The translations under genes and the position numbers were made by a program. Under the pieces are notes generated by a model. The model had not been told where the DNA came from. It saw nothing but the letters and a program-made list of their open reading frames with translations, and did no database searches. A stretch of 64,000 nucleotides of DNA from Oscillospiraceae bacterium (GTDB lineage: Bacteria; Bacillota; Clostridia; Oscillospirales; Oscillospiraceae), in the NCBI GenBank assembly GCA_017515345.1, contig JAFWFZ010000015.1, positions 1 through 64,000 of the forward strand, given 5' to 3'. This document shows positions 61,315 to 64,000 of this stretch, piece by piece; position 1 is the first letter of the stretch; each line of letters opens with the position of its first letter.

Positions 61315-61803
61315 TTATCTCTCTGTCAGATGGAACTTCTCTTCCCCGATATGGCAGTAGCCGCCGGGGTTTTTCTCCAGATATTTCTGATGGTATTCCT
61401 CCGCGGGCCAAAAGCCCTCCAGCGGCTTCAGCTCCACGGCCAGGGGCGATGAGTATTTCGCCTGCTCCCGGTCGAAGGCCGCGCGGACGGCGGGCAGGAG
61501 CGACCGGTCGTCGTAATAGATCCCCGTGCGGTACTGAACGCCCCGGTCGTTTCCCTGCCGGTTCACGGACAGCGGATCAATGGCCATGAAATAGAAATCC
61601 AGCAGGGCGCCCGGCTCCAGGATCGCTTCGTCGAAGTCCACCCGGACCGTCTCCGCGTGGCCGCTGGACCGGCACACCTCCTCATAGGACGCGGGGCCGG
61701 GCCCGTTGGCGTAGCCCACCTGCGTACGCAGGACGCCGGGGAACTGGTCCAGGAATCTCTGCATCCCCCAGAAGCAGCCCCCGGCGAGATAGATCGTTTT
61801 CAC
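61315..61803 (-). CDS. msrA: Peptide methionine (S)-S-oxide reductase
   Basis: 162 residues. The catalytic GGCFWG is at about residues 8-13, followed by SGHAETVRVDFD and DRGVQYRTGIYY, all diagnostic of MsrA, which repairs oxidised methionine. The start is GTG 61803 with AGGAGG seven bases upstream, overlapping the phosphatase stop as GTGA. No msrB is fused or adjacent. Confidence 0.96.
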   Translation of the reverse strand: MKTIYLAGGCFWGMQRFLDQFPGVLRTQVGYANGPGPASYEEVCRSSGHAETVRVDFDEAILEPGALLDFYFMAIDPLSVNRQGNDRGVQYRTGIYYDDRSLLPAVRAAFDREQAKYSSPLAVELKPLEGFWPAEEYHQKYLEKNPGGYCHIGEEKFHLTER

Positions 61804-62297
61804 GGGTTTTCCTCCTTTTTCACGATGACCTTGCCGGATGCGCGGCGACGGCGCTCCAGTGTTTCCTTCAGCGTGTCGTAGACCACCTGGTTCGGGTGCC
61901 CTGTTTTGAAGAACTCCTCTCCGTCGCCGCCCAGGAGCTCCGACGCGAAAGCCGCCACGGCACGGGAGCGGGACTCTCCGCCGTAGCAATGGACGAGGAG
62001 GGTGTCCACGCCCCTGTTTTTCAGGATAAAGTCGATGATCTCCTCCGCCATCTCCCGGGAAAACAGCACGGCGCCCGGCACGTCCCGGACAATGTCGTCA
62101 AAATAGAGCGTCAGCACGTCCCGGCACGACATGCTCCGCTGAAAGGTAAAGCCGAAGCCGCCCGTGTGGGTATCCTGGATGGAGATGACGGCATAGGCGT
62201 CCTTCCGCGGCGCCTCGTTCTCCATCCCCGCCGGGAAGTAGTGATCCATCACATAGTCAAAGGCGTCGTACACCGACCGCAGCAGAATGTTCTTCAT
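61800..62297 (-). CDS. Protein tyrosine/dual-specificity phosphatase-like protein
   Basis: 165 residues. VHCYGGESRSRAVA (about 102-115) fits the HC-x5-R phosphatase loop, and the segment before it (DTLLVHC) is the usual strand. An Asp-rich stretch near 68-73 (FDDIVRD) could hold the general acid. The end is basic. Coupled to msrA by GTGA. Substrate, protein or small molecule, is unknown. Confidence 0.75.
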   Translation of the reverse strand: MKNILLRSVYDAFDYVMDHYFPAGMENEAPRKDAYAVISIQDTHTGGFGFTFQRSMSCRDVLTLYFDDIVRDVPGAVLFSREMAEEIIDFILKNRGVDTLLVHCYGGESRSRAVAAFASELLGGDGEEFFKTGHPNQVVYDTLKETLERRRRASGKVIVKKEENP

Positions 62298-62307
62298 ATC
62301 TTTCTCC

Positions 62308-63141
62308 TCATCTTTTCAGCTCCGGCGCCTGCTCCATCGCGTAATCCATAAGCAGGGGGAGGTCAAAGGGGCATTCCGCCGCCGCGTCGCCTGCCGCCCG
62401 GAGGCTGAGCGTCTCGCCCGATGCGTAATCCGCATACAGGGACCAGCCGAATGCCTGCATGTTGTTTTTCCTGTAATACCCGTTCAGGGCGACGATCCCC
62501 GCGTCCTCCAGAAGCCGCGCGAGCCCCTCAGCATATTCCGCGGTCACGTCCTCTTCAAAATCGAAGGCCACATAACTCTGGCCCATGACGCGGAGGGACA
62601 TGGTATAGCCGCCTTCCTCCCGGCGCTCCAGCGTCCAGGAGTAATCCCCGGTCACCAGCGCAGGGTCCAGTCCGTAGGAGCCTCCGCTGTTGCGGAATAC
62701 AAGGGAAAAGCTCTCCAGCTCCTTCGATTCGATCTGCTTCGGCGCGTCCGTGGAAAGATCGCGGATCTCCCTGTACGCGGCCACGTCCTCCTCCCGCACG
62801 AAATGATAGATGTGGCCCTCTGCGTCCAGCACCTGTTCATAGGCAATCAGACCGTCTTCCCGGATCTCCAGCCGGGACATCACGCCGAAGCTGCCTCCGT
62901 CCTTCGTATTGGCAAGGTAGGTGACCCCGCTCTCTGTCTCCGTTTTGATCTGGTAGATATTGTTCCAGCCGCCGGTCACGGTCATTTTGCTGCTCCGGAT
63001 GTCCAGGACCGTGATCCCGTTCGCATCCACCCAATGCCCGAGTATCTCGCGGGGGGCGCCCTCGCGGCTGCAGCCAAAGCCGCTCACAGCCAGCGCCGCC
63101 GCCAGGATGACGAGCCCCAGCCGCCTCAAGTGTCTCCGCAT
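62308..63141 (-). CDS. Predicted lipoprotein of unknown function
   Basis: 277 residues. The N-terminus RRHLRRLGLVILAAALAVSGFGCSR is a signal peptide ending in Cys; the lipobox (GFGC) is imperfect but acceptable. The rest is a soluble extracellular domain rich in beta-strand with no family I recognise. The gene lies 15 bases after the carboxypeptidase and 10 bases before the phosphatase gene. Confidence 0.75.
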   Translation of the reverse strand: MRRHLRRLGLVILAAALAVSGFGCSREGAPREILGHWVDANGITVLDIRSSKMTVTGGWNNIYQIKTETESGVTYLANTKDGGSFGVMSRLEIREDGLIAYEQVLDAEGHIYHFVREEDVAAYREIRDLSTDAPKQIESKELESFSLVFRNSGGSYGLDPALVTGDYSWTLERREEGGYTMSLRVMGQSYVAFDFEEDVTAEYAEGLARLLEDAGIVALNGYYRKNNMQAFGWSLYADYASGETLSLRAAGDAAAECPFDLPLLMDYAMEQAPELKR

Positions 63142-63156
63142 TTGCGTCTCCTCCCG

Positions 63157-64000
63157 CTATTTGTAAACGTCGGCGCATTTCCCCCGCAGATACGCGATGT
63201 AGTAACTCGGATCAAAGGGGCCGCCCAGCACCCGGTCCAGCAGCTCCGCCGGGGTGTAGAGCGCGCCGTGCCGCCAGATATGCTCCCTGTTCCAGTCGTT
63301 GATGGGCGAAAAGTCGCCCCGTTCCACGCAGCCGTCCACATCCACCGTCTCCTTCATCTTCGCCAGGAACTGGGCACCGTAGGCGCTGCCCAGGGCGTAG
63401 GAGGGGAAGTAGCCCACCGACCCTCCGGACCAGTGGCTGTCCTGCAGTACGCCGCTTCTGTCATCGGGCACGTCAAGGCCCAGGTATTCCTTATAGAGCC
63501 TGTTCCACTCGCCGGGCAGGTCCTTCACCGCCAGCTCGCCGGCCATGACCCGCTTTTCCAGCTCATAGCGCACCATGATGTGCAGGCAGTAGGTGACCTC
63601 GTCTGCCTCCGTGCGGATGAGGGAGGGCTCCGCCCGGTTGACGGCGCGGTACAGCTCCTCGGGCGTTCTGCCCGCCATGTCGGCGGGGAACAGCTCCCGC
63701 AGCTTGGGGAAAATCAGGCGGCAGAACCCCCGGCTGCGGCCGATGATATTCTCGTAAAACCGGCTCTGGCTCTCGTGGATGCTCATGGATACGCCGCCGT
63801 CCAGCACGGTATAGGCAAGCTCCTCCGCCGAACCGGTGTCGTACAGGGCGTGGCCCCCCTCGTGGACCACGCTGTAGAGGGAACAAACGAAATCGTCCCG
63901 GTGATAGTTGGTCGTGATGCGCTCGTCAAAATGGGAGCCCAGACTGATGGTGAAGGGGTGCTCCGTAGTGGAGAGGCCAACGTGAGCCCGGTCCAGTCCA
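63157..64000 (-). CDS. M32-family metallocarboxypeptidase (Taq carboxypeptidase type), 5' end beyond the window
   Basis: The last 280 codons are present; the gene runs off the right edge. Visible hallmarks are HPFTISLGSHFDERITTNY, the zinc motif HEGGH in VVHEGGHALYD, HESQSRFYENIIGRS with the third zinc ligand, and DSHWSGGSVGYFPSYALG. M32 enzymes remove C-terminal residues from peptides in the cytoplasm. First visible gene of the minus-strand run to the nitroreductase. Confidence 0.95.
   Translation of the reverse strand, partial: GLDRAHVGLSTTEHPFTISLGSHFDERITTNYHRDDFVCSLYSVVHEGGHALYDTGSAEELAYTVLDGGVSMSIHESQSRFYENIIGRSRGFCRLIFPKLRELFPADMAGRTPEELYRAVNRAEPSLIRTEADEVTYCLHIMVRYELEKRVMAGELAVKDLPGEWNRLYKEYLGLDVPDDRSGVLQDSHWSGGSVGYFPSYALGSAYGAQFLAKMKETVDVDGCVERGDFSPINDWNREHIWRHGALYTPAELLDRVLGGPFDPSYYIAYLRGKCADVYK

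Noticed and set aside
1-64000. CRISPR arrays, insertion sequences, prophage genes, tRNA or rRNA genes
   Set aside because: No regularly spaced repeats, transposase or phage motifs, or tRNA-like segments were recognised on either strand.

Overview
This 64 kb window is GC-rich DNA of Gram-positive type. It has strong AGGAGG ribosome-binding sites, sigma-A promoters with 17-bp spacers, a WalRK/YycHI/YycJ cassette, MurA and a SleB-type spore cortex lytic enzyme. Together with the anaerobic gene set (benzoyl/2-hydroxyacyl-CoA dehydratase-type activases, ferredoxin-fused aldo/keto reductases, soluble fumarate-reductase-like flavoproteins, many molybdopterin enzymes) this points to an anaerobic member of the Clostridia, probably Oscillospirales (Flavonifractor/Oscillibacter-like). 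That placement is inference; no 16S gene is present.

Region 1 (about 1-28.4 kb) looks like an island for anaerobic metabolism of polyhydroxylated aromatics, interrupted by housekeeping genes. Its best-supported part is an operon at 6.4-12.1 kb: both subunits of pyrogallol-phloroglucinol transhydroxylase (athL-bthL), a thiolase and a short-chain reductase that could be phloroglucinol reductase. Around it lie three further large molybdopterin proteins of the same family (67-2895, 3283-6006, 23095-25818). Only the first has a visible Fe-S partner, cut by the left edge (1-42). The island also holds a three-gene operon of an AprA-like flavoprotein, an AprB-like ferredoxin and a ferredoxin-fused aldo/keto reductase (16.6-20.1 kb), a second such aldo/keto reductase, an SLC13-type anion transporter, a second thiolase, MobA (guanylylation of the molybdenum cofactor) and a cupin. 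A plausible scheme is uptake of an aromatic acid or phenol, molybdenum-enzyme hydroxyl transfer or dehydroxylation, ring reduction, and thiolytic cleavage to acetyl-CoA units. Genes for ring hydrolysis and gallate decarboxylation are not seen here. The ribosomal operon rplM-rpsI, cysK and a DUF3795 gene sit inside this region.

Region 2 (28.4-34 kb) holds a MATE exporter, a highly expressed-looking 81-residue protein, an ABC exporter and a two-component system whose promoter carries phased direct repeats.

Region 3 (34-49.4 kb, minus strand) is a long run: two acyl-CoA dehydratase activase-type genes, uvrA, nadE, a NUDIX hydrolase, walR-walK-yycH-yycI, then murA from its own promoter, yycJ and rlmH.

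Region 4 (49.6-64 kb) holds mnmG, a sugar-isomerase-like TIM barrel, an HtrA protease, a ThrRS without TGS domain, a SleB-like hydrolase behind an RBS-masking hairpin, a soluble FrdA-like flavoprotein, and a minus-strand run of M32 carboxypeptidase (cut by the right edge), lipoprotein, phosphatase, msrA, ABC exporter and nitroreductase. No tRNA or rRNA gene, transposon, phage or CRISPR array was recognised.
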